From NCBI RefSeq assembly GCF_000166055.1, contig NC_014664.1:3627501-3691500 (forward strand): a stretch of 64,000 nucleotides of DNA, written 5' to 3'. The notes under the pieces were generated by a model. It was not told where the DNA came from, did no database searches, and saw only the letters and a list, made by a program, of their open reading frames with translations. A program made the position numbers and the translations under genes. The DNA comes from Rhodomicrobium vannielii ATCC 17100. Its GTDB lineage: Bacteria; Pseudomonadota; Alphaproteobacteria; Rhizobiales; Rhodomicrobiaceae. Shown piece after piece: positions 9,270-19,212 of the stretch; position 1 is the first letter of the stretch; each line of letters opens with the position of its first letter.

Positions 9270-9553
9270 CCCTCCCCGATGACGGGCGGCTCTCGGCCAT
9301 GTCGTCGGTTGCCACGGCTACCGTCAACGGTCATCACGGTGCCATACCGCTGAGCCGAATTTATCTGCCGTTCGCGATGGTGCTGACGTTCGGCGGCTTT
9401 CTGGTCGTCGCCGGATACACCGTCGGCGGCGTGATGTCGGGAATTGCGCGCGACAAGACGGAGACGGACACCCGCCTCAGCGCGATCGAAAAGGAAATGA
9501 CCGCCATAAAGAATATTCTCGTCGACCGCTCGCTTTGCGTGCGGCCCAAATAA
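9266..9553 (+). CDS. Small single-pass membrane protein of the lysis module
   Basis: 95 residues, start coupled to the preceding stop. One transmembrane helix (YLPFAMVLTFGGFLVVAGYTVGGV, residues about 31-54) is followed by a charged predicted coiled coil (DTRLSAIEKEMTAIKNILVD) and a C-terminal Cys. This resembles phage i-spanin or lysis-accessory architecture, but the short periplasmic part and missing o-spanin partner make this only a suggestion. It is the last gene of the phage-like block. Confidence 0.5.
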   Translation: MTLPDDGRLSAMSSVATATVNGHHGAIPLSRIYLPFAMVLTFGGFLVVAGYTVGGVMSGIARDKTETDTRLSAIEKEMTAIKNILVDRSLCVRPK

Positions 9554-9564
9554 CAAGACTTGCC

Positions 9565-9603
9565 GCGACGAAACGATGTCTGTTAGCCGCACCGTTTCGT
9601 CGC
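9565..9603. terminator. Bidirectional hairpin between convergent genes
   Basis: A perfect 11-bp inverted repeat (GCGACGAAACG at 9565-9575 and its complement at 9593-9603) with a 17-base loop. It sits between the end of the phage module on the plus strand and the HU gene on the minus strand, where a shared terminator is expected. There is no long U-run on either side, so strength is uncertain. Confidence 0.5.
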
Positions 9604-9635
9604 TGGCCGAACTCGACTGCTTTGAAGCGAAAGCC

Positions 9636-10016
9636 CTAGATGGACTCGCTCAGATCTTTGGCTGCGCGGAAAGCAACTTTCTTGCTGGCCTTGATTTCAA
9701 TCGCCTCGCCCGTCGCCGGGTTGCGGCCCGTGCGGGCGGCGCGCTTGCGCACTTCGAGCGTGCCAAGTCCGGCGATACGGATACGCGCGCCCTTCTTCAG
9801 ATGCTTGCCGATGCTGGAAACAGCCTCCGACAGAACCTCGTTCGCCTGCTTCTGCGAAAGGCCGTGCGCCTCGGCAACTTCCGTGGCGAGCTGACGAAGC
9901 GTCACGATCTCTGCCTTTTCCGCTTTCGCGGGTGCAGCCGCCTTTGCCGCAGCCTTGGGTTTCGCCGCCTCAGATTTCGCAGCCTTGGCCGCAGGCGCCG
10001 CTTGCGTTTTCGACAT
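9636..10016 (-). CDS. HU-family DNA-binding protein with Ala/Lys-rich N-terminal tail
   Basis: 126 residues from the ATG at 10016, preceded by AAGGAA. Residues of about 38-126 form the HU/IHF fold, with QKQANEVLSEAVSSIGKHLKKG, GLGTLEVRKRAARTGRNPATG and the DNA-binding arm motif GRNPATGE. The first 37 residues are a low-complexity Ala/Lys/Pro extension (APAAKAAKSEAAKPKAAAKA). Histone-like PAKKA tails are usually at the C-terminus of mycobacterial-type HU, so an N-terminal tail is less common. It should bind and bend DNA in the nucleoid. Divergent from ssb across 514 bases. Confidence 0.9.
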   Translation of the reverse strand: MSKTQAAPAAKAAKSEAAKPKAAAKAAAPAKAEKAEIVTLRQLATEVAEAHGLSQKQANEVLSEAVSSIGKHLKKGARIRIAGLGTLEVRKRAARTGRNPATGEAIEIKASKKVAFRAAKDLSESI

Positions 10017-10397
10017 CTCGAGTTCCTTCTTGATCCATGCCTTAGAAAGAGAAATCCGGGCGTCCGTTACCGATGGCTGATCAAACCAACCCATCCCTTG
10101 AGTGCAATCGATGTTGTACGTTCGATCCACCGGGTCAAGAGCACCGATTGCGATTTAGGCCAACAGAATCAGGTCTAAATGGCCGTTTGACGCTACGCAA
10201 CCTTCGAGCCGTGTAGCGCCGCGCGTCAACAACCTTTTCGAGCGGGAAACGCGCCATATGCTGGTTGGACGGCAATTTTGTAACAAAGTGTGGTTTTTTG
10301 GCCCGAAAAATCCTTATTTTACGGGCTGTTTTCCGCAGCGCTGTTAACAAACCGTCTCGGCGCCGACGGTGCTTGACACGAACGCCGGGCGCAACTA

Positions 10398-10412
10398 GAA
10401 CATAAAGTGAAC
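10398..10412. promoter_or_regulatory. LexA (SOS) box upstream of ssb
   Basis: GAAC-ATAAAGT-GAAC matches the alphaproteobacterial LexA site (direct repeat GTTC-N7-GTTC, read here on the other strand) exactly. It lies 119 bases before the ssb start, consistent with SOS control of single-strand-binding protein. The rest of the 10017-10530 gap contains the presumed HU and ssb promoters but nothing else I can define. Confidence 0.7.
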
Positions 10413-10530
10413 GTATTTTCTTATACCCATCCCGTGTGGAAAAGCGGATCGTGTGGGTACAGTTGTGTTTTGGGCGCTGACGCTTCATGTAAACTCGGCT
10501 GCGACTCAATGTTTGATGAAAGGAGCTCTC

Positions 10531-11079
10531 ATGGCGGGCTCGGTGAATAAGGTCATTCTCATCGGCAATCTCGGGGCCGATCCCGAAGTGCGCCACACGC
10601 AGGATGGCCGTTCGATTTGCAATCTTCGGCTTGCGACGACGGATTCGTGGCGCGACAAACAGTCGGGAGAACGCCGCGAAAAGACGGAGTGGCACAGCAT
10701 CGTCATCTTCAACGAGCAACTCGGCAAGGTCGCACAGCAATACCTCCGCAAAGGCGCGAAGGTTTATATCGAAGGCCAGTTGCAGACGCGGAAATGGCAG
10801 GACAATGCGGGTAACGACCGCTACACGACCGAGGTCGTCCTGCAAAACTACAACGGCCAGCTCACCATGCTTGACGGACGCGCAGGCGGCGGAGCGGGCG
10901 GTTACGGCGAAGGCGGCAGCGGCTTCAATGAAGGCGGCGCCAGCAGTTTCGACCGGGGCGACAGCGGCCGTAGTGGCGGAAGCGGCTTCCGGAGTGGTGG
11001 CGGTTCGGCCGCGAAGCCGCGCGACGCGGGTCAGCCGAAGCCCTTCGACAAGGATCTCGACGACGAGATCCCATTTTAA
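10531..11079 (+). CDS. ssb: Single-stranded DNA-binding protein
   Basis: 182 residues from the ATG at 10531, which has an AAAGGAG ribosome-binding site. The OB fold covers residues 1-110 ([44 protein letters not shown] and the [11 protein letters not shown] strand). A Gly/Ser-rich flexible linker follows, then the acidic protein-interaction tip DDEIPF that recruits repair and replication proteins. It coats single-stranded DNA during replication, repair and recombination. Control by LexA is suggested by the upstream box. Followed by gyrA 183 bases later on the same strand. Confidence 0.97.
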   Translation: MAGSVNKVILIGNLGADPEVRHTQDGRSICNLRLATTDSWRDKQSGERREKTEWHSIVIFNEQLGKVAQQYLRKGAKVYIEGQLQTRKWQDNAGNDRYTTEVVLQNYNGQLTMLDGRAGGGAGGYGEGGSGFNEGGASSFDRGDSGRSGGSGFRSGGGSAAKPRDAGQPKPFDKDLDDEIPF

Positions 11080-11262
11080 CGTATGCGGGTGAATGCTTTC
11101 TGCGGCAGGATCAACGCCCGAAGCGCAAAAACAAAACAGGCGTCTCCCAAGGGGTAGATGGACAGCGTCCTTGTGCTCGCGGGGTGCAGCCTGTAAATTC
11201 CGGCCAGGTTCGACGGCAGTTTCTGGCCGTTCTTTTCATTTCACGAGACCAAGGGTCAGGTT

Positions 11263-14088
11263 TTGGCAGATCCGTCAGACGGCAACAAGGGCGATCGCGG
11301 AGCGGGGGACATTCGTCCCATCCTCATCACCGACGAGATGAAGCGCTCCTATCTCGATTACGCGATGAGCGTGATCGTGTCTCGCGCGCTGCCCGACGTG
11401 CGCGACGGGCTGAAACCCGTCCATCGCCGCATCCTCTTCTCGATGAGCGAGAACGGCTACTCCTGGAACAAGCCCTACCGTAAATCCGCGCGCATCGTCG
11501 GCGATGTCATCGGTAAATATCATCCTCACGGGGATCAGTCTGTTTACGACGCGCTCGTCCGCATGGTGCAGGACTTTTCCATGCGCGTGCCCCTGATCGA
11601 TGGTCAGGGCAATTTCGGCTCGGTCGATGGCGATCCACCGGCGGCCATGCGTTACACCGAGGTACGCCTCCAGAAGATCTCCGACTCCCTGCTCAACGAC
11701 CTTGAGAACGACACGGTCGATTTTCAGGACAACTACGACAATTCAGAGCGCGAGCCAACAGTGCTGCCCGCGCGCTTCCCGAACCTCCTCGTCAACGGCG
11801 CGGGCGGCATCGCCGTCGGCATGGCGACGAACATCCCGCCGCACAATCTCGGCGAAGTCATCGACGCCTGCCTCGCCTTTCTCGAAAATCCCGCGCTCAG
11901 CATCGAGCAGCTCATGGAGCACATTCCCGGGCCGGACTTCCCGACCGGCGGCGTGATCATGGGCCGCGCAGGCATCCGCGCCGCCTATCTCAAAGGTCGC
12001 GGCTCCGTCGTCGTGCGCGGCAAGGTGCATGTCGAAACGATCCGCAAGGATCGCGATGCGCTGATCGTTACCGAAATCCCCTATCAGGTGAACAAGGCGA
12101 CGCTTCAGGAGCGCATCGCCGAACTCGTGCGCGAAAAGCGCGTCGAAGGCATTTCCGACGTGCGCGACGAGAGCGACCGCTCGGGCTATCGCGTCGTCAT
12201 CGAGCTGAAGCGCGACGCCATGCCGGACGTGGTGCTGAACCAGCTTTACCGCTTCACATCGCTGCAATCGGTGTTCGCCGCCAACATGGTGGCGCTCAAC
12301 AGCGGCCGCCCGGAACAGCACACCCTCCTCGACTTCATCCAGGCTTTCACGCAGTTCCGCGAAACCGTCATCACGCGGCGCACGAAATTCCTGCTCGGCA
12401 AGGCGCGTGATCGTGCGCATGTGCTTGTCGGCCTCGCCACCGCCGTCGCCAATATCGACGAGGTTATCAAGCTCATCCGCTCCGCGCCGGACCCCGCGAG
12501 CGCGCGCGAGGCGCTCATGTCGCGCGACTGGCCCGCGGACGATATCGCGCCATTGCTGCTCCTCATCGAAGATCCGCGCTCGCGCATCCACGAGGGCAAC
12601 GTCTACCGTCTGTCCATCGATCAGGCGAAGGCGATCCTCGAACTGCGCCTGCAGCGCCTGACCGCGCTAGGCCGCGACGAAATCGCCGATGAACTTAAGG
12701 CGCTTGCCGACAAGATCCGCGACTATCTCAATATCCTCTCTTCGCGCGCCCGCGTGATCTCCATCGTCCGCGACGAACTCACCGCCATCAAGGAAGAGTT
12801 CGCCACGCCACGCCGCACCGAAATCCTCGATGTCGAGGGCGAGGTCGACGACGAAGACCTGATCCAGAAAGAGGATATGGTCGTCACCGTCAGCCATCGC
12901 GGCTACATCAAGCGCGTGCCGCTGTCGACCTATCGGGCGCAACGTCGCGGCGGCAAGGGCCGCTCCGGCATGACGACGCGCGATGAGGATTTCGTCACGC
13001 GCCTGTTCGTCGCGAATACCCACACGCCCGTGCTGTTCCTCTCCTCGCGCGGCATGGCTTACAAGATGAAGGTCTGGCGGCTGCCGCTGTCCGCCCCGCA
13101 GGCGCGCGGCAAGGCGCTCATCAACCTGCTGCCGCTTCAGCAGGACGAGACGATCACCTCCATCCTGCCGCTGCCCGAGGAGCGCGATGAGTCCGGCGTC
13201 TTCATTCTATTCGCGACGCGCTCCGGCAATGTGCGGCGCAACGAACTCGCCGACTTCGCGGAGGTCCGCCAAAACGGCAAGATCGCGATGAAGCTCGATC
13301 CGGGCGACGATATCGCCGGCGCGCAGCTCTGCCGCGAGACCGACGACATTCTCCTCACGACAGCCAACGGTCAGGCGATCCGCTTCCCGGTGACGGACGT
13401 GCGCATCTTCAAGGGCCGCGAGTCGACCGGCGTCCGCGGCGTTCGCCTTGATGAGGACGACACCGTTATTTCGCTCGCCATCCTCCGGCATATGAACGCG
13501 ACGCCCGCCGAGCGCGCCGCCTATCTCAAGCAGGCGAACGCCATGCGCCGCGCCGCCGCCGGTGAACGCGCCGCTACCGAGGGCGACATCGTCGAGCAGG
13601 AGGCCGCAGCGGCCGCCGAGGCGGTGGAAGCCCTCGACGACGGCGAGGCGATTGAAAGCACCGACATCGCCGATCTCACGCCCGCGCGTTATGGCGAAAT
13701 GGGCGCGGCCGAGCAATATGTGCTGACCATGTCGGAGCGGGGCTTCGGCAAACGCACATCGTCCTACGAGTACCGGACGTCGGGTCGCGGCGGCAAAGGC
13801 ATCATCGCCATGGCCGTCAACGAGCGAAACGGCCGCCTCATCGCGTCCTTCCCCGTGGAAGACACGGACCAGATCATGCTCGTGACGAATGGCGGCAAGC
13901 TGATCCGCTGCCCCATCGAAGGCATCTCGATCACCGGCCGGTCCGCGCAGGGCGTCACAATCTTCCGCACCGATCAGGACGAACGCGTCGTCTCGGCCGA
14001 ACTCATCAGCGATGACGGAACCGGCAACGGCAATGGCGACGGCCCGGATGCCGGCGGCGATGCCGAGGGCGAGGAACCAACCGAATGA
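11263..14088 (+). CDS. gyrA: DNA gyrase subunit A
   Basis: 941 residues, TTG start preceded by AAGGGTCAGG. The winged-helix/tower region carries the catalytic Tyr in [11 protein letters not shown], and the C-terminal beta-pinwheel includes the GyrA-box-like [10 protein letters not shown] segment near residue 560 that separates gyrase from topoisomerase IV. The tail is acidic ([10 protein letters not shown]). With GyrB it introduces negative supercoils. In the quinolone-resistance region the protein reads [10 protein letters not shown], so the residue aligned with E. coli Ser83 is Gln92 here, while the acidic Asp87 equivalent is kept. An insertion of about 60 residues, Ala/Glu-rich, sits between pinwheel blades (around residues 750-810). 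Confidence 0.97.
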   Translation: MADPSDGNKGDRGAGDIRPILITDEMKRSYLDYAMSVIVSRALPDVRDGLKPVHRRILFSMSENGYSWNKPYRKSARIVGDVIGKYHPHGDQSVYDALVRMVQDFSMRVPLIDGQGNFGSVDGDPPAAMRYTEVRLQKISDSLLNDLENDTVDFQDNYDNSEREPTVLPARFPNLLVNGAGGIAVGMATNIPPHNLGEVIDACLAFLENPALSIEQLMEHIPGPDFPTGGVIMGRAGIRAAYLKGRGSVVVRGKVHVETIRKDRDALIVTEIPYQVNKATLQERIAELVREKRVEGISDVRDESDRSGYRVVIELKRDAMPDVVLNQLYRFTSLQSVFAANMVALNSGRPEQHTLLDFIQAFTQFRETVITRRTKFLLGKARDRAHVLVGLATAVANIDEVIKLIRSAPDPASAREALMSRDWPADDIAPLLLLIEDPRSRIHEGNVYRLSIDQAKAILELRLQRLTALGRDEIADELKALADKIRDYLNILSSRARVISIVRDELTAIKEEFATPRRTEILDVEGEVDDEDLIQKEDMVVTVSHRGYIKRVPLSTYRAQRRGGKGRSGMTTRDEDFVTRLFVANTHTPVLFLSSRGMAYKMKVWRLPLSAPQARGKALINLLPLQQDETITSILPLPEERDESGVFILFATRSGNVRRNELADFAEVRQNGKIAMKLDPGDDIAGAQLCRETDDILLTTANGQAIRFPVTDVRIFKGRESTGVRGVRLDEDDTVISLAILRHMNATPAERAAYLKQANAMRRAAAGERAATEGDIVEQEAAAAAEAVEALDDGEAIESTDIADLTPARYGEMGAAEQYVLTMSERGFGKRTSSYEYRTSGRGGKGIIAMAVNERNGRLIASFPVEDTDQIMLVTNGGKLIRCPIEGISITGRSAQGVTIFRTDQDERVVSAELISDDGTGNGNGDGPDAGGDAEGEEPTE

Positions 14089-14105
14089 TCGCGAGGTAAC
14101 GCCGC

Positions 14106-14630
14106 ATGCGTTCCGGTTTCTACGCTGGCAGCTTTGACCCGCCGACACTCGGCCACAGGGACATCATGGCTCGCGGTCTGGCCCTGTTCGACCGGCTGGT
14201 CGTCGGCGTGGGGGTGCACCCGTCGAAAGCGCCGCTTTTCACGGCCGAAGAGCGCGCGGAGATGCTGTGCGACGAACTTTCGAGCCTCGGCGCGGGCGAA
14301 CGCGGCGGGGTGGCTTTCTTCGACCGCCTGACGGTTGACGCGGCGCGCGCGCACGGAGCGGCCTTCATGCTGCGGGGCGTGCGCGATGCTGCGGACCTCG
14401 GCTACGAGACGCAACTTTTCGGCATGAATCGGGCCATGGCGCCGGGCATCGACACCGTGTTTCTTGCCGCCACACCCGGCTTCGCACATATTACCGCGAC
14501 ACTCGTCCGCCAGATTGCTCAGCTCGGCGGCGATGTTTCGCCATTCGTTTCTCCTGGCGTGCTCCAGCGCATCGTTGCAAAGGTCGGCAGGACAGCTAAC
14601 GGCCCCAATGCCGCCCCTATGGCGCGCTAG
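14106..14630 (+). CDS. coaD: Phosphopantetheine adenylyltransferase
   Basis: Transfers AMP from ATP to 4'-phosphopantetheine in coenzyme A synthesis. 174 residues with the nucleotidyltransferase motif GSFDPPTLGHRDI near the N-terminus, the RGVRDAADLGYE segment and a late AATPGFAHITATLVRQIA motif (the ISSTLVR equivalent), all typical of CoaD. It follows gyrA by 17 bases. The TAG stop codon falls inside the left edge of a composite palindromic repeat, so the C-terminal end of the protein may have been set by the repeat insertion. Confidence 0.95.
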   Translation: MRSGFYAGSFDPPTLGHRDIMARGLALFDRLVVGVGVHPSKAPLFTAEERAEMLCDELSSLGAGERGGVAFFDRLTVDAARAHGAAFMLRGVRDAADLGYETQLFGMNRAMAPGIDTVFLAATPGFAHITATLVRQIAQLGGDVSPFVSPGVLQRIVAKVGRTANGPNAAPMAR

Positions 14631-14787
14631 TGGAGCGAATTTGACATTTGAGTTCCGGTTGCCGCTAGCTCAGATGTTAAATCCAAAAGCTCTTCTAGAA
14701 ACAAAGAGTTACTAATGGTCCTCCGGATTCCAACATTGCTCGCGAGCGTACTGCAAACGGACGCAAATGTCGGGATCAGACCATTAG
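14627..14787. repeat. Composite palindromic repeat (family A + family B hairpins)
   Basis: Two hairpins in tandem. Family A (about 14627-14700) starts CTAGTGGAGCGAATTTGACA. Family B (14713-14786) has TAATGGTC at one end and its complement at the other. Read in reverse complement, the whole unit aligns with the element at 20446-20608 over about 160 bases with most positions matching. This is a dispersed intergenic element, possibly a non-autonomous mobile element. Confidence 0.75.
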
Positions 14788-14829
14788 GCCCTCGAAATCG
14801 CATACGAAATCGATAAGCAAAGGGTTTCC

Positions 14830-15381
14830 ATGTTCCGTTCCCTGATGTTAGTAGCGCTGCTTGCCGTCGCCACTCTCGGCCTTTTCGCTCGGCCAGCCAG
14901 CGCAGCGAGCCCCGAGAACACGCTCTACCTCGACCTGAAGGATGGCCGCGTGGTCATCGAGCTTCTCCCCAACGTCGCGCCAAAGCACATCGAGCGCGTC
15001 AAGAAACTCGTTCGCGAGGGCTTCTACAACGGCCTGCCGTTCCATCGCGTCATCACGGGCTTCATGGCCCAGACGGGTGACCCCAAAGGCGACGGCACCG
15101 GCGGTTCGAAATATGCCGACCTTCCGGCGGAGTTCAATTCCACGCCATTCAAGCGCGGCACCATCGGCGCGGCGCGCACGGGCAACCCCAATTCGGCGAA
15201 CAGCCAGTTTTTCATTTGTCTTGAGGACACACCGCATCTCAACGGGCAATACACCGTCTGGGGCCGCGTGACCGAAGGCATGCAGTTCGTCGACCGGATC
15301 AAAAAGGGAGCAGGCGGCGACGGACGCGTGTTCAATCCGGACAAGATCATCAAGATGCAGCTTGCGTCCGACGCCCGCTGA
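14830..15381 (+). CDS. Peptidyl-prolyl cis-trans isomerase, exported cyclophilin
   Basis: 183 residues with an N-terminal signal peptide (MFRSLMLVALLAVATLGLF, cleavage probably after ARPASA). The cyclophilin core includes FHRVITGFMAQTGDPKGDGTGG and NPNSANSQFFICL, with the catalytic Arg and substrate-pocket Phe/Gln residues present. It should catalyse proline isomerisation of periplasmic proteins. The next gene is a signal-less paralogue, so a periplasmic/cytoplasmic cyclophilin pair is encoded in tandem. Confidence 0.92.
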   Translation: MFRSLMLVALLAVATLGLFARPASAASPENTLYLDLKDGRVVIELLPNVAPKHIERVKKLVREGFYNGLPFHRVITGFMAQTGDPKGDGTGGSKYADLPAEFNSTPFKRGTIGAARTGNPNSANSQFFICLEDTPHLNGQYTVWGRVTEGMQFVDRIKKGAGGDGRVFNPDKIIKMQLASDAR

Positions 15382-15468
15382 TCACCACATTCCTGATGAG
15401 ATAATAATGTCGCCGCACCTCAGGTTGGCGTAGATCCGGTCAAGGCGGCGCGAGGAAAGAGCTTGAAC

Positions 15469-15933
15469 ATGACATCTTCCGATAAAGAAAATCTGGTTCT
15501 GGAAACAACCAAGGGGCGCGTCGTAATTGAACTGCGCCCCGATCTTGCGCCGAACCATGTCGCGCGCATCAAGGAGCTTGCCGACGAGAAGTTTTACGAC
15601 GGCGTTGTTTTCCACCGCGTCATAGACGGCTTCATGGCGCAGACGGGAGACCCAACGGGAACCGGGCGCGGCGGTTCGGGCAAGAACCTCAAGGCCGAAT
15701 TCAGCCGGGAAAGCCATCAGCGTGGCGTCGTTTCCATGGCGCGCGCGAACCACCCCGATAGCGCCGACAGCCAGTTCTTCATCTGCTTCGACGATGCATC
15801 GTTCCTCGACGGGAAATATACCGTGTGGGGCAAGGTAATCGAGGGCATGGATAACGTCGACAAGATCGAGCGCGGCGAGCCGGTGAAAAACCCCGACAAG
15901 ATCGTGACCGCTCGCGTTGAAAAGGCCGCCTAG
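15469..15933 (+). CDS. ppiB: Peptidyl-prolyl cis-trans isomerase, cytoplasmic cyclophilin
   Basis: 154 residues from the ATG at 15469 (GAGGAAAG upstream; a TTG two codons earlier is possible). No signal peptide. The cyclophilin motifs FHRVIDGFMAQTGDPTGTGRGG and HPDSADSQFFICF are intact. Compact bacterial PpiB size. It lies 87 bases after the exported paralogue and is followed by queA. Confidence 0.93.
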   Translation: MTSSDKENLVLETTKGRVVIELRPDLAPNHVARIKELADEKFYDGVVFHRVIDGFMAQTGDPTGTGRGGSGKNLKAEFSRESHQRGVVSMARANHPDSADSQFFICFDDASFLDGKYTVWGKVIEGMDNVDKIERGEPVKNPDKIVTARVEKAA

Positions 15934-16052
15934 CCCGAAATCGCGAACAATTCCTCGAGAACCGAGCGCTAGTGTCCGGCAGGACGCGGGCGCTCATCTT
16001 TTATTTTGGCACCTGCCCACCCCTGGGCTTGCCGTTTCTTCGGCGACGCATT

Positions 16053-17147
16053 GTGCACCTCACGGACTTCGACTTCGAGCTTCCCAAATCGGCGATCGCG
16101 CTCCGGCCCGCGAGCCCGCGCGACGCCGCGCGGTTGCTACGCGTCGATCCCGCCGCGCCGCAGCCGCTCTCCGAAGCCACGATCCGCGACCTTCCCGCCT
16201 TTTTCCGTCCCGGCGACATCATGGTGTTCAACGACACCCGCGTCCTGTCCGCCGAGCTGTCAGGCACCCGCCCGCCGCGCGATGCGGATGCGCCCGCGGT
16301 GGACGTCTCCCTGAACCTGATCGAACGTGAAGCGTCCGGCTCGTGGAAAGCCTTTGCGCGGCCCGCGCGGCGGCTACGGCCGGGCGACGCGATCCACTTC
16401 GAGACAGGCGGACACGCGTCCCGGCTGATCGTTGTCGCCAAGTCCGACGAGGGCGAAATCACCCTCGCCGCGCCAGACGGCGACAGCGTCGAGGCCATCA
16501 TGCAGCGCCACGGCGCGATGCCGCTCCCGCCCTATATCGCCCGCCAGCGCCCCGCCGACGAACGCGACCGCTCGGACTATCAAACCGTTTTCGCGCGCAA
16601 CGAAGGAGCCGTCGCCGCGCCTACGGCCGGGCTCCACTTCACGCCGGAGCTTCTCGCGCGGCTTGCCGAACGCGGCATAGAGACCGCCTTCGTCACGCTC
16701 CACGTGGGCGCGGGCACCTTCCTGCCGGTGAAGTCGGAGACGGTCGAGGATCACGAAATCCATGCAGAGTGGTTCGAGATCGGCGACGCAACGGCGCGCG
16801 CCATCAACGCGGCGCGCGAGCGCGGCGGCCGCATTATTGCCGCCGGCACGACCTCGCTACGTGTACTTGAGACGGCCACGCGCGAAGACGGCTTTATTGA
16901 GCCCGCCAAAGGCTTTACAAGGATCTTCATCAAGCCCGGCCACTGTTTCAGAAGCGCGGACCTCCTCGTGACGAATTTCCATCTGCCGAAATCGACGCTG
17001 TTCATGCTCGTCTGCGCCTTCTCCGGCACCGACCTCATGAAGCGCGCCTACGCCCACGCCGTCGAAGCGGGCTTCCGCTTCTATTCCTACGGCGACGCGT
17101 GCCTTCTCGCGCGTGCGGACGCGCAGCCCTCGACGGCCCGCCCATGA
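16053..17147 (+). CDS. queA: S-adenosylmethionine:tRNA ribosyltransferase-isomerase
   Basis: Adds the ribosyl part of SAM to 7-aminomethyl-7-deazaguanine in tRNA, giving epoxyqueuosine. The start is taken as the GTG before [10 protein letters not shown] because QueA proteins begin just ahead of the DFDLP motif; a GTG at 15972 would add an unconserved 27-residue leader. Further motifs are [41 protein letters not shown] and [17 protein letters not shown]. 364 residues, family length. The stop overlaps the tgt start (ATGA), forming a queA-tgt unit. Confidence 0.95.
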   Translation: MHLTDFDFELPKSAIALRPASPRDAARLLRVDPAAPQPLSEATIRDLPAFFRPGDIMVFNDTRVLSAELSGTRPPRDADAPAVDVSLNLIEREASGSWKAFARPARRLRPGDAIHFETGGHASRLIVVAKSDEGEITLAAPDGDSVEAIMQRHGAMPLPPYIARQRPADERDRSDYQTVFARNEGAVAAPTAGLHFTPELLARLAERGIETAFVTLHVGAGTFLPVKSETVEDHEIHAEWFEIGDATARAINAARERGGRIIAAGTTSLRVLETATREDGFIEPAKGFTRIFIKPGHCFRSADLLVTNFHLPKSTLFMLVCAFSGTDLMKRAYAHAVEAGFRFYSYGDACLLARADAQPSTARP

Positions 17148-18319
17148 CGCAGCCCTTCTCCTACAAGCTCCTCGCGCAGGACGGCGCGGCCCGCCTCGGC
17201 GAAATCGCGACACCGCGCGGCGTCATCCGCACCCCCGCCTTCATGCCGGTCGGCACCACCGCGTCAGTGAAGGCCGTCTTCCTCGACGATGTGAAGGCGG
17301 CGGGCTCGGACATCATCCTCGGCAACACCTATCACCTGATGCTGCGCCCCGGCGCGGAGCGCATCGCGAAACTCGGCGGCCTTCACAGCTTCATGCGCTG
17401 GGATGGGCCGATCCTCACCGATTCCGGCGGCTTTCAGGTGATGTCGCTCGCGCAGCTTCGGAAGCTGACCGAGAAGGGCGTCACCTTCCGCTCGCATATC
17501 GACGGCGCGATGTATGAATTGACGCCCGAGCGCTCCATCGAGGTGCAAAACCTTCTCGGCTCCGACATCCAGATGCAGTTCGACGAATGCACGCCGTTCC
17601 CGGCGACCTTCGATGAGGCGGAAAGCTCGATGCGGCTGTCGCTCAGGTGGGCGGAGCGCTCGCTCGCGGCGTTCGCGCAGTACGGTCGGCCGGGGCGTGC
17701 ACTGTTCGGCATCGTCCAGGGCAGCACCTTCCCCGAGCTTCGCAGAGAGTCGGCGGCGAAGCTTACGTCAATGGATTTTCACGGCTACTCGGTCGGCGGG
17801 CTCGCGGTCGGCGAAGGCCAGCGCGCCATGTTCGATACGCTGGATTTCACCACGCCGCTGTTGCCCACGAACAAGCCGCGCTACCTCATGGGCGTCGGCA
17901 CGCCGGCGGACATCGTGGGCGCTGTCGAGCGCGGCATAGACATGTTCGACTGCGTGATGCCAACGCGATCGGGCCGCCACGGGCAGGCGTTCACATGGGC
18001 GGGCAAGCTCAACATCAAGAACGCGGCGCATATCGAGGATTTGCGCCCGCTCGACGAGACGAGCACCTGCCCCGCCTCGCGCGATTATTCCCGCGCCTAT
18101 ATCCACCACCTGTTCCGCTCGGGCGAGTATCTTGCGCCGATGATCCTGTCATGGGCGAACATCGGCTTCTATCAGGAGCTTATGGCCGCGATCCGCAAAT
18201 CCATCGCGGAAGGCACTTTCGCAGATGTCGCCGCTCGCGTGCGCGCCGTCTACCCGTCCACCGTGGAAGACGACGCGGGCGCGGACGCCGAAGCAGCCCG
18301 CTCCCTGAAGAGCAAATAG
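17144..18319 (+). CDS. tgt: tRNA-guanine transglycosylase
   Basis: Exchanges the wobble guanine of GUN-anticodon tRNAs for preQ1. 391 residues from the ATG coupled to queA. Catalytic motifs are present: [24 protein letters not shown] with the substrate Asp, GIVQGS and [18 protein letters not shown] with the nucleophile Asp. In the C-terminal zinc site, however, the family C-x-C-x2-C segment reads S-T-C-P-A-S before [10 protein letters not shown], so two of the three cysteines are serine. The gene overlaps the convergent EamA transporter by 70 bases. The identity is certain; zinc binding at the usual site is doubtful. Confidence 0.96.
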   Translation: MTQPFSYKLLAQDGAARLGEIATPRGVIRTPAFMPVGTTASVKAVFLDDVKAAGSDIILGNTYHLMLRPGAERIAKLGGLHSFMRWDGPILTDSGGFQVMSLAQLRKLTEKGVTFRSHIDGAMYELTPERSIEVQNLLGSDIQMQFDECTPFPATFDEAESSMRLSLRWAERSLAAFAQYGRPGRALFGIVQGSTFPELRRESAAKLTSMDFHGYSVGGLAVGEGQRAMFDTLDFTTPLLPTNKPRYLMGVGTPADIVGAVERGIDMFDCVMPTRSGRHGQAFTWAGKLNIKNAAHIEDLRPLDETSTCPASRDYSRAYIHHLFRSGEYLAPMILSWANIGFYQELMAAIRKSIAEGTFADVAARVRAVYPSTVEDDAGADAEAARSLKSK

Positions 18320-19212
18320 ATCCCCGACGCCACGATGATTGCCGCCCCGACGAGCGTCCAGATGTCCGGCACATCGCCGAACACGAGGTAGCCGAGGCAC
18401 GTCACGAGCAGCAGGTTGATGTAGGTGAATGGCGCGATCACGGGCGCGGGCGCACGGTCATGCGCGAGGATCAGGAACCAGTGCCCCATCCCGCCGAGAA
18501 GCCCCATGCTCAGCAAAATGCCCCAGGCGAGCGCGTTCGGCGGCATCTGCCAATTCCAAAGCGCGACCGGCGCCATGATGACCGCTCCCGCGAGCGGCGT
18601 ATAGACGAGCGTCGTTCGCGGCGCGTCGAAGCGGGCGAGATAGCGCGTCCACAGGCTGTAGAGCGAGTGGCAGAACACCGAGCCGAGCGCGAGCGCCACC
18701 GCCCAGTGGATGCCGCCGAAGCCCGGCTTCGTCACGAAGATGATGCCGGTAAAGCCCACGCAGATCGCCGCGAGCCGATGCCAGCCCACCCATTCGCCGA
18801 GCAGCGGACCGGCAAGCGCAGCCACGAAGAACGGCGCGAGGAAGTAGATCGTCGATGTCTGATCGAGCTGGAGAAACTGAAGCGCCGCGAAATTGAACGC
18901 CGTCGTCGCGAGGAGCAACGCGCTCCGCAGGATCTGCTGACCGGGCCTTTTCGACGGCGCGGCGCGCATCACTCCCCGAGGCCGGAGCATCACGACGATA
19001 AGCACCGCGTTCATCAGAAAGCGCACCCAGATGATCTCGACCACGGGGATGTGTTCGATGGTGCCGAGAAACTTCGCGCTCGTGTCGAGGAAGGCAAAGA
19101 AGCTCACCGCCGTCAGCATGAAGCCGATGCCGACGAGGCGGCGGTCGGAAGAAGGACGCTGGGCGGCGGAAGCCGGTGCCGTCGCGGCGGGCTTCGTGAG
19201 GAGATCGGTCAT
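18250..19212 (-). CDS. EamA/DMT-family transporter
   Basis: 320 residues with ten hydrophobic segments arranged as two five-helix EamA repeats (for example [19 protein letters not shown] and [18 protein letters not shown]). Drug/metabolite transporter family proteins in the inner membrane export amino acids, metabolites or drugs; the substrate here is unknown. The C-terminal tail ([14 protein letters not shown]) is encoded within the 3' end of tgt, giving a 70-base tail-to-tail overlap. ATG start. Confidence 0.88.
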   Translation of the reverse strand: MTDLLTKPAATAPASAAQRPSSDRRLVGIGFMLTAVSFFAFLDTSAKFLGTIEHIPVVEIIWVRFLMNAVLIVVMLRPRGVMRAAPSKRPGQQILRSALLLATTAFNFAALQFLQLDQTSTIYFLAPFFVAALAGPLLGEWVGWHRLAAICVGFTGIIFVTKPGFGGIHWAVALALGSVFCHSLYSLWTRYLARFDAPRTTLVYTPLAGAVIMAPVALWNWQMPPNALAWGILLSMGLLGGMGHWFLILAHDRAPAPVIAPFTYINLLLVTCLGYLVFGDVPDIWTLVGAAIIVASGIYLLFRERAASASAPASSSTVDG

